A stretch of 64,000 bases of DNA from DATFPK01 sp035264885 (GCA_035264885.1 DATFPK010000019.1:1-64000), one strand, 5' to 3'; shown: positions 49,151 to 58,144, counted from the stretch's first letter. Notes: generated from the sequence alone by a model not told the origin. Translations and numbers: made by a program.

Positions 49151-50467
49151 TCAGCCGGCGCGACTGAGGATGCGCTCGCTGCCGGTCAGGGTCGTCGAGG
49201 ACGCCTCGAGGACTTCGACGTCGACCAGCTCGCCCGGAGCCGCGGTGCCCTCGAAGTTGGCGGCCTTGTTGTGGCGGACCCTGCCCCGCAGGCGGGTCGG
49301 GTCGGTCCGGCTCGGCCCCTCGACGAGCACCTCCATCGTGCGCCCGACGAAGCGTTGCGCCCGCTCCCGGGCGCGGCGCTGGACCAGGTCGACCAGCCGG
49401 TCGAGCCGTTCGACCTTCTCGCGGTGCGGCAGCTGACCGTCCATCTCGGCCGCTTCGGTGCCGCGGCGCGGGGAGAAGAGGAAGGTGAAGGCGCCGTCGA
49501 ACCCGACCTCGTCCACCACCTCGAGCGTCTGCTCGAAGTCGACCGCGGTCTCGCCCGGGAACCCGACGATGATGTCGGTGGTGACCGCGCAGTCGGGCAC
49601 CGTCTCCCTGATCAGCGCGACCCGCTGCATGTAGCGCTCGCGGTTGTAGGTCCTGCGCATCCGCTTCAGGACCGCGCTCGAGCCCGACTGCAGCGGGAGA
49701 TGGATGTGCTCGCAGAGGGCGGGCAGCTCGGCGTGGGCCCGGATCACGTCCTCGCGCATGTCCTTCGGGTGTGGGCTCGTGTAGCGGATCCGGTCGATGC
49801 CCTCGACCGCGTCGATGCGTGCCAGCAGCTCGGCGAAGCTGATCCGACGCTCCTTCGGCAGGTCACGCCCGTAGCTGTTGACGTTCTGGCCGAGGAGCGT
49901 CAGCTCGCGGACGCCGTCCGCGGCCAGGCCCTGGGCCTCGCGCACGAGCTCGGATGGCTCGCGGCTGACCTCGCGGCCCCGCGTCGACGGCACGATGCAG
50001 TAGGAGCAGACGCAGTTGCACCCCTGCGAGATCTGAAGCCAGCCTTGGAATTCGCGTTCGCGCTTCGACGGCAGGTGCCCCGAGACGTCCTCGAACTCGA
50101 AGTACCCCTGCGCGGTCAGCGAGTCCGCGGTGAGGAACTCGGCCAGCTTGTGGATCTGGCCGGGGCCGAATGCCACGTCGACGAACGGGAAGCGGTCGAA
50201 GACCTCGTGCTTGACCGACTGCGCCCAGCAGCCGCCCACACCGACCACCCGGGACGGATTCTCGGTCTTCAGGCGCTTCGCCTCGCCGAGGTGCGCGACG
50301 AAGCGGTTGTCGGCCGACTCCCGGATCGAGCAGGTGTTGAAGAGGATGAGGTCGGCGTCGGCGCGGCTCTCGGCCTCCGCGTAGCCCAGCGACTCGAGCA
50401 TCCCGCGCATGCGCTCGGAGTCGTGCACGTTCATCTGGCACCCGAAGGTGGTGACGTGGTACTTCAC
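49151..50467 (-). CDS. miaB: tRNA-2-methylthio-N6-dimethylallyladenosine synthase
   Basis: 438 aa radical-SAM methylthiotransferase. N-terminal cluster Cys in TFGCQMNVHDSERM, LFNTCSIRE and VGGCWAQS. Radical-SAM triad CNCVCSYC in GCNCVCSYCIVPSTRGRE (C-x3-C-x2-C). C-terminal TRAM domain about 375-438. It completes ms2i6A37 after MiaA. GTG 50467 has TATCCT seven bases upstream. Confidence 0.95.
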   Translation of the reverse strand: MKYHVTTFGCQMNVHDSERMRGMLESLGYAEAESRADADLILFNTCSIRESADNRFVAHLGEAKRLKTENPSRVVGVGGCWAQSVKHEVFDRFPFVDVAFGPGQIHKLAEFLTADSLTAQGYFEFEDVSGHLPSKREREFQGWLQISQGCNCVCSYCIVPSTRGREVSREPSELVREAQGLAADGVRELTLLGQNVNSYGRDLPKERRISFAELLARIDAVEGIDRIRYTSPHPKDMREDVIRAHAELPALCEHIHLPLQSGSSAVLKRMRRTYNRERYMQRVALIRETVPDCAVTTDIIVGFPGETAVDFEQTLEVVDEVGFDGAFTFLFSPRRGTEAAEMDGQLPHREKVERLDRLVDLVQRRARERAQRFVGRTMEVLVEGPSRTDPTRLRGRVRHNKAANFEGTAAPGELVDVEVLEASSTTLTGSERILSRAG

Positions 50468-50474
50468 CGCGCCC

Positions 50475-50480
50475 AGGATA
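50475..50480 (-). promoter_or_regulatory. -10 element TATCCT of miaB, leaderless
   Basis: TATCCT on the minus strand lies seven bases before GTG 50467, heading miaB-miaA-dapF. Confidence 0.5.
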
Positions 50481-50504
50481 GAACGCGCCGCCGGGGCCAG
50501 AGCC

Positions 50505-51122
50505 CTAGCCGACCTGGAGAATGCCCCTCATCCCAGCCTCGGCGTGGCCCGGCACCGTGCAGAGGAACTCGTAGCGGCCGGCTTTCAGGTCAGCCGTGAC
50601 GGATGTGCCGGACTGGGTCACCGTCTCGGACTCCGCAAGCGGCTTGCCGCCCTGCTGGACCGCCACGTTGTGGGGAACGATGGCGGGGTTGTCGAACTCG
50701 ATCGTGACCGCGCCCGGATTCGCCTGGAGCGTGGTCTCGTCGAATGCGAGGTCGGTCTCGTCGGCGGCGAGCTCGAGGGTGGTCGTGGCGGCAGCGCCCG
50801 CTCCGCCACCGCCGCCCGCGGCCTCGCCTCCCCCGGCCTGCGCCGCGGAGGCTCCGGGCTCGGCCTGGGCGGTCTCCTCGGTGGCCGCCGCCTCCTCGGC
50901 GTGCTCGGCCTCCTCGGCCTCTCGATGGGCCTGCTCGTCGCGCGCGCTCGCCACCGCGAACGCCGCAGTGCCGGCCACCAGCAGGGCGAAAAGCGCGATC
51001 ACCGCCGACATCAGGGCTTTCGAGGGCGGGAAGCTCTCGCGCCGCAGCCCGAGGAAGCTGATCACCAGGGCAACGGCCGCGAGGGTCCCGCCGAGGATGT
51101 AGAAGATCGTGTCGGTGTCCAT
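50505..51122 (-). CDS. Membrane-anchored cupredoxin (plastocyanin-like)
   Basis: 205 aa. Two N-terminal membrane helices (IFYILGGTLAAVALVISFLG and ALMSAVIALFALLVAGTAAF) precede a Glu/Ala- and Gly-rich linker and a cupredoxin domain from about 115. Type-1 copper ligands: His in IVPHNVAVQ, Cys in YEFLCTVPGH, His of that GH, and Met in EAGMRGI. It is a likely small electron carrier on the outer face of the membrane. It is co-oriented with rny 14 bp upstream and with the miaB group downstream. Confidence 0.8.
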   Translation of the reverse strand: MDTDTIFYILGGTLAAVALVISFLGLRRESFPPSKALMSAVIALFALLVAGTAAFAVASARDEQAHREAEEAEHAEEAAATEETAQAEPGASAAQAGGGEAAGGGGGAGAAATTTLELAADETDLAFDETTLQANPGAVTIEFDNPAIVPHNVAVQQGGKPLAESETVTQSGTSVTADLKAGRYEFLCTVPGHAEAGMRGILQVG

Positions 51123-51135
51123 GCGGGGCGGGATC

Positions 51136-52683
51136 CTACTTCGCGTAGGTCGTGGCGCGGCTCTCCCGGATCACCGTGATCTTGATCCGCCCGGGGTAGT
51201 CCATCTCGCGCTCTACGGCGGTGGCGATCTCGTGTGAGATCAGCGCCGCGGACTCGTCGTCGATCTCCCCGGGGTCCACCATCACGCGGATCTCACGACC
51301 GGCCTGCATCGCATAGACCTTCTCGACGCCGGCATGTCGCTGGGCGATCTCCTCGAGGTCGCGGAGGCGGGAGACGTATTGCTCCAGGGACTCGCCGCGG
51401 GCCCCCGGCCGGGCCCCGGAGAGGGCGTCGGCGGCCTGCACGATGACCGCCTCGACGGTGCGGGGCTCGACCTCGTTGTGGTGGGACTCGATCGCGTGGG
51501 CGACCGCTTCGGGCTCTTCGTAGCGGCGGGCCAGCCGGGCGCCGACGATCGCGTGGGTGCCCTCGACGTCGTGGCTGACCGCCTTCCCGATGTCGTGGAG
51601 AAGCGCGCCGCGACGCGCCACCTCCGGCGAGGCGCCGAGCTCGGCGGCCATCAGGCCGGCGAGGTGGGAGCACTCCACCAGATGGTCGAGGACGTTCTGC
51701 CCGTAGCTGGTCCGGAACTTGAGCCTCCCCAGCAGGCGGACGAGCTCCGGATGGACGCCCGTGATCCGCGCCTCCAGCAGCGCCCGCTCTGCCTCTTCGA
51801 CGATCCGGTCCTCCATCTCCCCCTTGGCCTGTTCGTAGGCCTCCTCGCAGCGCGCCGGGTGGATGCGGCCGTCCTCGATCAGCTTCTCGAGGGTGAGGCG
51901 GGCGATCTCACGGCGGACCCCGTCGAAGCTCGCGAGCAGGACAGCACACGGCGTCTCGTCGATGATGAAGTCGACCCCCGTCAGGTTCTCGAGGGCCCGG
52001 ATGTTGCGGCCCTCGCGCCCGATGATCCGGCCCTTCATCTCGTCGTTCGGGAGCTGGACGAGCCTGGTGGTGGTCTGGCCCGCCTGGGTCGCAGCCAGGC
52101 GTTGCATGGCGACGGCAAGGATGCCGCGGGCCCGCCGCTCGGCTTCCAGCCGGGTCTCCTCCTCGATCCGCTGCAGGGTGAGGCCGGCCTGCTGGCGGGC
52201 CTCGTCCTCGACCTCCTTGAGCAGGACGTGGCGCGCCTGGGCGGCGCTGAGGCCGGCGATCTTCTCGAGCTCGCGGCGGTGGCGGCGCTTGATCTGGCGC
52301 ATCTCCTCGGCCTGGTTGTCCAGGTTGCGCTCGCGGTCGTCGAGCGACGTCCGGCGTCGCTCGAGCTCGCGTAGCTGCGTCTCGACCGACTCCATCTGGC
52401 GCAACGCCCTCTCCTCCATCCGGACGATCTCCTCGCGCCGCGCGCGGAGCTCGGCATGGACTTCGGCCTCGCCCCTCCCGTCCGCCTCGGGCGGCGGCTC
52501 GCCGGCAGGCGCCTCGGGCGCGGCACGGTTCGCCCCCTCGCCGGAGACAGGCGGCTGCGCGGGACTCGCCACGGGGGAGATCGGAGGCGGCGGGGGCGCA
52601 GGGGAAGTCCCGTCCCGCTCCGGCTCGGCGGCCACGCTCTCCTCACGTAGCCGAACCCACGGCGGCAGCCAAGTCCGGATCAT
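51136..52683 (-). CDS. rny: Ribonuclease Y without an N-terminal membrane helix
   Basis: 515 aa. Coiled coil (about 75-195, e.g. RARREEIVRMEERALRQMES and IKRRHRRELEKIAGLSAAQA), then the KH domain MKGRIIGREGRNIRALENLT and the HD domain GALLHDIGKAVSHDVEGTHA, ending ITVIRESRATTYAK. RNase Y normally starts with a membrane helix; here the first ~70 residues are Pro/Ala/Glu-rich (SPAPPPPPISPVASPAQPPV) with no hydrophobic helix, so the protein is probably cytoplasmic. It starts mRNA decay by endonuclease cleavage. ATG 52683. Confidence 0.93.
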   Translation of the reverse strand: MIRTWLPPWVRLREESVAAEPERDGTSPAPPPPPISPVASPAQPPVSGEGANRAAPEAPAGEPPPEADGRGEAEVHAELRARREEIVRMEERALRQMESVETQLRELERRRTSLDDRERNLDNQAEEMRQIKRRHRRELEKIAGLSAAQARHVLLKEVEDEARQQAGLTLQRIEEETRLEAERRARGILAVAMQRLAATQAGQTTTRLVQLPNDEMKGRIIGREGRNIRALENLTGVDFIIDETPCAVLLASFDGVRREIARLTLEKLIEDGRIHPARCEEAYEQAKGEMEDRIVEEAERALLEARITGVHPELVRLLGRLKFRTSYGQNVLDHLVECSHLAGLMAAELGASPEVARRGALLHDIGKAVSHDVEGTHAIVGARLARRYEEPEAVAHAIESHHNEVEPRTVEAVIVQAADALSGARPGARGESLEQYVSRLRDLEEIAQRHAGVEKVYAMQAGREIRVMVDPGEIDDESAALISHEIATAVEREMDYPGRIKITVIRESRATTYAK

Positions 52684-52774
52684 CGTTTCCTCTCCCGGCC
52701 CGGACCCCGGATCCGGCAGGTGGCGGGCCGCAGTCTCAGCGCCGCCCGAGAGCGGCGGTCAAGTTTCTGGTTGA

Positions 52775-52792
52775 GAGGCGGCGAACCGCCTC
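52775..52792. terminator. UUCG-type hairpin between recX and rny
   Basis: GAGGCGG-CGAA-CCGCCTC on the plus strand gives, on the minus strand, a 7-bp stem with a TTCG loop. It is 27 bp past the recX stop in the recX-to-rny gap. No T-tract follows, so it may be a weak terminator or an mRNA end/processing stem. Confidence 0.4.
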
Positions 52793-52818
52793 GTCACAAG
52801 GGTAGTACCGCTTCCCGC

Positions 52819-53280
52819 TCAGGCCAAATCCGGGCGGTCGCCTGCACGGCGGATCGCCTCGTAGGCGAGGTCGGGGCCGAACCCGCGCCGGACCAGGAAG
52901 CCGAAAGCCTTGCCCCGTCCGGCCTCGTCGCCCAGGTCGGGCGCGCGTTCGGCCAGGACCGCGAGCGCCCGCTCGAGCTCGTCCCCCTCCGCCGCCAGCG
53001 CCGTCTCGGCGTCGTCGCTGGAGATGCCCCGCTTCAGCAGCGCGTCGCGGATGCGCTCGCTGCCCCAGCCCGCAATCTCACGCTTGTCCTCGGCGAACCG
53101 AGCCGCGAACCGCTCGTCGTCGAGGACGCCGATCTCGACCAGGTAGTTGAGGACGCTCTCCGCGTCCTCCCCCGCCACCCCGCGCTCCCGCAGCCACTCG
53201 ACGAGCTCCGCGACGCTGCGCTCCTTGTGAGCGAGCGCGCGCAGGGCCAGCGCCAGCGGGTCCCCGGCTGAGGACTCCAC
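52819..53280 (-). CDS. recX: RecX regulatory protein
   Basis: 153 aa from GTG 53280. The three-helix RecX repeats are visible: DPLALALRALAHKERSVAEL, then LNYLVEIGVLDDERFAARFA, then IRDALLKRGISSDDAETALA and GKAFGFLVRRGFGPDLAYEA. It binds and modulates RecA filaments. It starts 10 bp downstream of the recA stop, the usual recA-recX pairing. A longer open frame upstream reads over recA in another frame and is not used. Confidence 0.87.
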   Translation of the reverse strand: MESSAGDPLALALRALAHKERSVAELVEWLRERGVAGEDAESVLNYLVEIGVLDDERFAARFAEDKREIAGWGSERIRDALLKRGISSDDAETALAAEGDELERALAVLAERAPDLGDEAGRGKAFGFLVRRGFGPDLAYEAIRRAGDRPDLA

Positions 53281-53290
53281 GGAGAACCGG

Positions 53291-54406
53291 TCAGGCGGCC
53301 TTTTTCGCGGCGGGCTTCTCCTCGGCGACCGCATCGCCTTCGGCCGCCGGCGCGGCTGCCGCCACCGGCGACGACCCCCGGTCGACCCCGAGGCTCTCGA
53401 GGACCTTGACCTCGATCTCGCCGGCCACATCCGGATGCTCGGCGAGAAAGGCTTTGGCGTTGTTGCGGCCCTGGCCGAGCCGCAGCTCCCCGTAGGAGAA
53501 GAACGAGCCCGACTTCTGGACGAGGTCGTGCTCGATCCCGAGGTCGATCAGGCACCCGTGCTTGGAGATGCCAGCGCCGTACTCGATGTCGAACTCGGCC
53601 TGCTTGAAGGGCGCCGCGACCTTGTTCTTGACGACCTTCACCCGAACCCGGTTGCCGACCGCCTCGGTTCCCTCCTTGAGGGTCTCGATCCGCCGGATGT
53701 CGAGCCGCTGGGAGGAATAGAACTTGAGCGCCCGGCCCCCCGGCTGGGTCTCCGGCGAGCCGAACATCACGCCGATCTTCTCGCGGATCTGGTTGGTGAA
53801 GAGGCAGACCGTGTTCGCCCGGTTCAGGTTGCCGGCCAGCTTGCGCAGCGCCTGCGACATCAGCCGTGCCTGGAGGCCGACCTGGGTCTCCCCCATCTGG
53901 CCCTCGAGCTCGGCCCGCGGGGTGAGCGCGGCGACCGAGTCGATCGCGACCACGTCGACCGCGCCGGAGCGGACGAGCATGTCGACGATCTCGAGCGCCT
54001 GCTCGCCGTAGTCGGGCTGGGAGACCAGCAGCTCGTCGGTGTCGACGCCGATCCGGCGGGCGTAGGCGGGGTCGATCGCGTGCTCGGCGTCGACGAAGGC
54101 GCAGACGCCGCCAAGGGCCTGCGCCTCGGCGAGGATGTGGTAGATCAGCGTCGTCTTCCCCGAGGACTCGGGACCGAAGATCTCGACGATCCGGCCGCGC
54201 GGCACGCCGCCGACCCCGAGCGCCAGGTCGAGCGAGAGCGCCCCGGTCGGGATCGTCTCCACCTGGACCGCGGCGTCGTCGCCCAGCCTCATGACCGATC
54301 CCTGGCCGAACTGGCGCTCGATCTGGGTCACGGCGGCCTGGAGGGCCGCGTCCTTGGCCTTGGCTTCCTTCGCCGAGGCGTCCTTCAAGTTCCCTTTATC
54401 TGCCAT
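53291..54406 (-). CDS. recA: Recombinase RecA
   Basis: 371 aa. Walker A IFGPESSGKTTLIYHILAEA, Walker B VDVVAIDSVAAL, the L2-type loop region TNQIREKIGVMFGSPETQPGG, and a Lys/Ala-rich tail ending EEKPAAKKAA. It drives homologous recombination and LexA cleavage. It is the second gene after thpR with a 14-bp gap. No LexA-type palindrome was found in the 14-bp gap or in the 77 bp upstream of thpR. Confidence 0.97.
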   Translation of the reverse strand: MADKGNLKDASAKEAKAKDAALQAAVTQIERQFGQGSVMRLGDDAAVQVETIPTGALSLDLALGVGGVPRGRIVEIFGPESSGKTTLIYHILAEAQALGGVCAFVDAEHAIDPAYARRIGVDTDELLVSQPDYGEQALEIVDMLVRSGAVDVVAIDSVAALTPRAELEGQMGETQVGLQARLMSQALRKLAGNLNRANTVCLFTNQIREKIGVMFGSPETQPGGRALKFYSSQRLDIRRIETLKEGTEAVGNRVRVKVVKNKVAAPFKQAEFDIEYGAGISKHGCLIDLGIEHDLVQKSGSFFSYGELRLGQGRNNAKAFLAEHPDVAGEIEVKVLESLGVDRGSSPVAAAAPAAEGDAVAEEKPAAKKAA

Positions 54407-54420
54407 CTCTTGTCTTCACC

Positions 54421-55035
54421 TCACCGCCGCCCCTGGCCTTCGCCATCGGGCAGCTCGACTTGCGCCAACGGGGTGTACTCCGCGCCCGCCGGCCGGAGGG
54501 CCGAACGGTAGAGAGTGATCCGGACGGCACCGAACGGCTCGCGCAGCTCCGACGGCAGGGGGCCCGGCGACCTCTCGACCGGCCTGTATCGGCCCTTCCG
54601 GGCCTTGTCCTTGCGGACCCGGGCGACCGTCACGTGGGGCCAGAACGGCCGCTTCTCGGGCTGATGGAGACGCGCTTCGGCCAGCTCTCGCGCCAGCTCG
54701 GCCTGGAGCGGAAGGGCCGCCGGCGCGTCGGCCGCCAGCGCGAAGAGGCGCTTCTCCCGCCCCTTGGAGGGAATCGGCACAGGATCCGCGAGGGCGACCC
54801 GGACCGGGTGGCGGGGCAGCGTCGTGAGGACCTCGGCGACCGCCGGGATGTCCCGGTCGCGCGTCCAGCCGAGGAAGACCAGCGTCACGTGGAGCGCCTC
54901 CGGCGCGACCGGCCGCAAGGCCGGGTCGGTGACCTCGCCGGCCTGCCAGGCGGCGAGGCCGCCGACCACTGTCCCGGGCAGGTCGAGCGCGCAGAACAGC
55001 CGCGATCGCGGGCTCTTCAGGCGCTCCTTCGGCAC
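54421..55035 (-). CDS. thpR: RNA 2',3'-cyclic phosphodiesterase (2H family, LigT/ThpR)
   Basis: 204 aa with the two HxTx motifs of the 2H superfamily: ALHVTLVFLG and FWPHVTVARVRK. The opening RLFCALDLPGTVVGGLAAWQ is typical. It hydrolyses RNA 2',3'-cyclic ends or acts in tRNA splicing-type chemistry. It is directly upstream of recA in many actinobacteria; the 14-bp gap suggests one transcript. GTG 55035 has TAGGTT six bases upstream. Confidence 0.87.
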   Translation of the reverse strand: MPKERLKSPRSRLFCALDLPGTVVGGLAAWQAGEVTDPALRPVAPEALHVTLVFLGWTRDRDIPAVAEVLTTLPRHPVRVALADPVPIPSKGREKRLFALAADAPAALPLQAELARELAEARLHQPEKRPFWPHVTVARVRKDKARKGRYRPVERSPGPLPSELREPFGAVRITLYRSALRPAGAEYTPLAQVELPDGEGQGRR

Positions 55036-55041
55036 CGCGCC

Positions 55042-55047
55042 AACCTA
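55042..55047 (-). promoter_or_regulatory. -10 element TAGGTT of thpR-recA-recX, leaderless
   Basis: TAGGTT on the minus strand lies six bases before GTG 55035 and may drive thpR and recA. Confidence 0.5.
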
Positions 55048-55099
55048 GGCGCCCGTACCGACCAGCGCAACGCCCGCCGGTCAAGAAACGGTCCCGCCC

Positions 55100-55105
55100 T
55101 ACACT
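55100..55105 (+). promoter_or_regulatory. -10 element TACACT, leaderless
   Basis: TACACT lies seven bases before GTG 55113, in the divergent spacer with thpR. Confidence 0.45.
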
Positions 55106-55112
55106 CGGGACA

Positions 55113-55991
55113 GTGACGGCCGCCGGATCGACAGGGGCACCGCCGGAGATCGAGGGCGCCGAGCACCGCTACGCGGACCTCGGCGGGGTCAGGGTCCACT
55201 ACGCGGAGGCCGGCGAGGGCGACCCTGTCCTCGTCCTGCACGGCTGGCCCCAGCACCATTACATGTGGCGCGAGGTGATCGCCCGCCTGCGTCACCGCCA
55301 CCGGCTGATCGCGCCCGACCTGCGCGGCTTCGGCTGGAGCGACGCCCCGGGCCGCGGCTATGACTGCGAGACGTTCGCCGAGGACCAGATCTCCCTGCTC
55401 GACGAACTCGGGATCGACCGGGCGAACGTGATCGGCCACGACTGGGGTGGCTGGACGCTCTGGATCCTGGTCCTCCGCCACCCGGAGCGGTTCCGCCGCG
55501 CGATCCCCCTCAACATCCCCCACCCGTGGCCGCAGATCGGCCTCCGCACGATCCTCGACCAGAGCTGGCGCGGCTGGTACGCGGCCCTCAACGCCGCGCC
55601 GGCGGTGGGACCGCTCGCGATGCGAGCGGCGGGCCACGCCGTGGGGTTCCTCCAGCGCGCGAACACCGGCCATCCGTTCACCGATCAGGAGGTCGAGCTC
55701 TACGCCAGCCAGTTCCGCGACCCGGCTCGGGCGGGCGCCGCCGCCAGCCTCTACCGCTACTACTTCCGCACCATGCTCGGGGGCGGCGGGCTCGCGAAGG
55801 AGCATCTGACCGTCCCGACCCGGCTGCTCTTCGGCACCGGCGACGTCGCGATCTCCACGCGCCTCGTCCGCGACGGCTGGCAGGGGCACGCCGACGACAT
55901 GGAGGTCGAGCTCGTCGACGATTCCGGCCATTTCATCGTCAACGAGAAGCCCGACCTCGTCGCTCAGCGGGCACTCGAGTTCTTCGCCTAG
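55113..55991 (+). CDS. Alpha/beta hydrolase of the epoxide hydrolase/haloalkane dehalogenase group
   Basis: 292 aa. Oxyanion HGWPQHHYMWREVI, nucleophile elbow VIGHDWGGWTLWILV with Asp as nucleophile, and catalytic His in DDSGHFIVNEKPD. Asp nucleophile rather than Ser marks the epoxide hydrolase/haloalkane dehalogenase branch. LRGFGWSDAPGRGYD is typical of epoxide hydrolases. It sits on the plus strand inside a minus-strand housekeeping block, so it may be a local insertion. Substrate unknown. Confidence 0.82.
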   Translation: MTAAGSTGAPPEIEGAEHRYADLGGVRVHYAEAGEGDPVLVLHGWPQHHYMWREVIARLRHRHRLIAPDLRGFGWSDAPGRGYDCETFAEDQISLLDELGIDRANVIGHDWGGWTLWILVLRHPERFRRAIPLNIPHPWPQIGLRTILDQSWRGWYAALNAAPAVGPLAMRAAGHAVGFLQRANTGHPFTDQEVELYASQFRDPARAGAAASLYRYYFRTMLGGGGLAKEHLTVPTRLLFGTGDVAISTRLVRDGWQGHADDMEVELVDDSGHFIVNEKPDLVAQRALEFFA

Positions 55992-56053
55992 AGCGACCTT
56001 GGGCCCGAAACCGCGGAATACGCAGGGGAACGGGAGCGGCGTCAGCCCCCGAC

Positions 56054-57343
56054 TCAGATCGGCGGCTCCTCGCCGCCGAGCAGGACCCGCAGCATGTGCA
56101 TTCCGACGAGAGCCGAGCGCTCGCGGATGTCCTCGCGGTCCCCGGGGATGACCGGGTCGCGGGAGAGCGAGAGCCCGTCGCCGGTGAGGGCGTGGAAGCA
56201 GACGTACCCGACCGGCTTCTCCTCGCTGCCACCGCCGGGCCCGGCGATCCCGGTCACCGAGACGGCCACGTCGGCGCCGAAGCGCGCCAGGGCCCCGGCC
56301 GCCATCGCGTCGGCGACCTCGGGCGAGACGGCGCCGTGGGCGCGGATCAGCTCGGGGTCGACCCCCAGCAGGTCACTCTTGGCCTCGTCGGCGTAGGCGA
56401 CGACGCTCCCCGCCAGGTATGCGGAGGCGCCGGAGACGGCCGTGACCCTCGCGGCCAGCAATCCACCGGTGCAGGACTCGGCCAGCCCCAGCCGGTGCCC
56501 GCGCAGCAGCTTCGCCACCTGGGCGTCGATCGTCTCGCCGTCGGCGCCGAACAGGTGGCGGCTGTGGCGGCGCGACATCTCGTCGCGGACCGCCTCGGCC
56601 ACCGCCGCCGCCTCGTCGCGGTAGCGGACGTCGACCTCGATCTCGCCGCGGCGCAGGCAGGTCGTGATCTCGACCGATTCGACGTCGGTGCCGCCGGCCT
56701 CGATCTCGCGCAGGCTGCGGGCGATCTCGGACTCCGGGATCCCGAACATCCGCAGCGTGTATCGGTGGAGCGGAGTCGCCCGCTCGAGCACGTTGCGCAC
56801 CGGCCCGGTCGCCACCGCCGCCGGCCACATCGGCCGAAGCTCGCGGGGCGGGCCCGGCAGGACGACGACCACCGCGTCTCCCGCCGGGACGACCAGCCCC
56901 GGCGCGGTGCCGACGGGATCGAGCGGGATCGCCCCCTCGGGCACCATCGCCTGCTTGCGATTCGCGGCTCGGATCGCGTCGGCGTCGAAGCGGCGCCAGC
57001 GCTTCGCGAAGCGGGCCAGGATGGCCCCGATCCTCTCCTCCATCTCCTCGTGGAGCACCATCGGTCGCCCTGCGAACCCCGCGACCACCTCGGCGGTCAG
57101 GTCGTCGGCCGTCGGGCCGAGCCCGCCCGACGTGACAATCAGGTCGGCCCCCTGGGAGGCAAGGAATCGCAGCGCGCCCTCGAGGTCGCCCGGGCGGTCG
57201 GCGACGACGAGGATGTGGCCGACCTCGACGCCGAGCTCCGTGAGCTGCTCCGACAGCCATGGCCCGTTGCGATCGGTGACCTGGCCGCTCAGCACCTCGG
57301 TTCCGGTGACGACGATGCCTGCCCGAACCGGCCGGTCGGTCAT
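56054..57343 (-). CDS. cinA: CinA-family nicotinamide-nucleotide amidase/competence-damage protein
   Basis: 429 aa from ATG 57343 (ATGA overlap with the preceding stop); GTG 57349 is an alternative. N-terminal MoaB/Mog-like COG1058 domain: GIVVTGTEVLSGQVTDRNG, TSGGLGPTADDLTAEVVAGF and VVVLPGPPRELRPMW. C-terminal PncC-type amidohydrolase: RLGLAESCTGGLLAARVTAV and SVTGIAGPGGGSEEKPVGYV. It recycles or repairs pyridine nucleotides; the full-length form also has ADP-ribose-type pyrophosphatase activity in some bacteria. Confidence 0.92.
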   Translation of the reverse strand: MTDRPVRAGIVVTGTEVLSGQVTDRNGPWLSEQLTELGVEVGHILVVADRPGDLEGALRFLASQGADLIVTSGGLGPTADDLTAEVVAGFAGRPMVLHEEMEERIGAILARFAKRWRRFDADAIRAANRKQAMVPEGAIPLDPVGTAPGLVVPAGDAVVVVLPGPPRELRPMWPAAVATGPVRNVLERATPLHRYTLRMFGIPESEIARSLREIEAGGTDVESVEITTCLRRGEIEVDVRYRDEAAAVAEAVRDEMSRRHSRHLFGADGETIDAQVAKLLRGHRLGLAESCTGGLLAARVTAVSGASAYLAGSVVAYADEAKSDLLGVDPELIRAHGAVSPEVADAMAAGALARFGADVAVSVTGIAGPGGGSEEKPVGYVCFHALTGDGLSLSRDPVIPGDREDIRERSALVGMHMLRVLLGGEEPPI

Positions 57344-58086
57344 CCGCACTCCGGCCGGTTTCCTTCCGGCAGCAGGGCGAGCCCTGCACGGCGGCCGATT
57401 CGGTAACCGACGGGATTGGGGCTCTGGTCGGTCGCCGCCGGTTCGCCGTTCAATTCCATCTCGATCGCGCCGTTTCCGAACGCCACGCGGAAGCCGGCCG
57501 ACCGGAATGGCCCCGCCTCCTGCCCCGTCGACAGGGTCTGCCCGTCGACGACCTCGCGGCCCGACGCGTCGAGGACGCAGACCCAGACGGGTGCGCTCGC
57601 CGTGAGCCGCAGCTCGACCCGGCGCTGGGAGGGCTTCTGGCCCGGCTTCTGCTCCTTCGACGGTCGGTTGCCCCCGCCGGCGGGCTCGGACCCGTCCTCG
57701 TCGCTGCCGGACAGCCCGATCGCGACCAGGACCCCGATCAGCACCAGGCCGATCAGCCCGGCGACCACGCCGGCCGGGAGCCGGGGCCCGCCGGCCGTGC
57801 GTCGCTCGCTGATCCGCGGCGGCTCCGGCCGGCTCGGCGCGCCGGGGGGCGCCTCGACCGCGCGGCGGAAGTCATCGGCGAGCCGCTCCCCATCCAGGCC
57901 CAGATGGTTCGCATAGGTCCGGATGAACGACCGGGTGTACGCGCCGCCCGGCAGCACGTCCCACTCCTCGTTCTCGATCGCCCGCAGGTAGCGGATCCTG
58001 ATCTTGGTCTCCGCCTCGACCTGCCCCAGGTCGATCCGGAGCCGGTTCCGCGTCTCCCGCAGGGTGGTGCCGATTCCGGGCGCCAT
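57340..58086 (-). CDS. RodZ-like helix-turn-helix membrane protein
   Basis: 248 aa. N-terminal HTH_25 domain: TTLRETRNRLRIDLGQVEAE, RIRYLRAIENEEWDVLPGG and YTRSFIRTYANHLGLD. A Pro/Arg linker leads to one membrane helix (VVAGLIGLVLIGVLVAIGLS, about 107-126), then a DUF4115-type outer domain (VELRLTASAPVWVCVLDASG). This is the RodZ arrangement; RodZ links MreB or other cytoskeletal proteins to the wall machinery. ftsK is upstream (58-bp gap) and cinA is coupled downstream. Confidence 0.82.
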   Translation of the reverse strand: MAPGIGTTLRETRNRLRIDLGQVEAETKIRIRYLRAIENEEWDVLPGGAYTRSFIRTYANHLGLDGERLADDFRRAVEAPPGAPSRPEPPRISERRTAGGPRLPAGVVAGLIGLVLIGVLVAIGLSGSDEDGSEPAGGGNRPSKEQKPGQKPSQRRVELRLTASAPVWVCVLDASGREVVDGQTLSTGQEAGPFRSAGFRVAFGNGAIEMELNGEPAATDQSPNPVGYRIGRRAGLALLPEGNRPECG

Positions 58087-58144
58087 GTGGTCATTCTCGC
58101 CAACAGCGCGCCGGAGGGGCGAGTTCCGCCTCTCGCGACCGTGT

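Noticed and set aside
54407..55112. LexA box for recA
   Set aside because: The 14-bp gap before recA and the spacer before thpR (55036-55112) contain no GAAC-N4-GTTC sequence, so SOS control of recA is not supported here.
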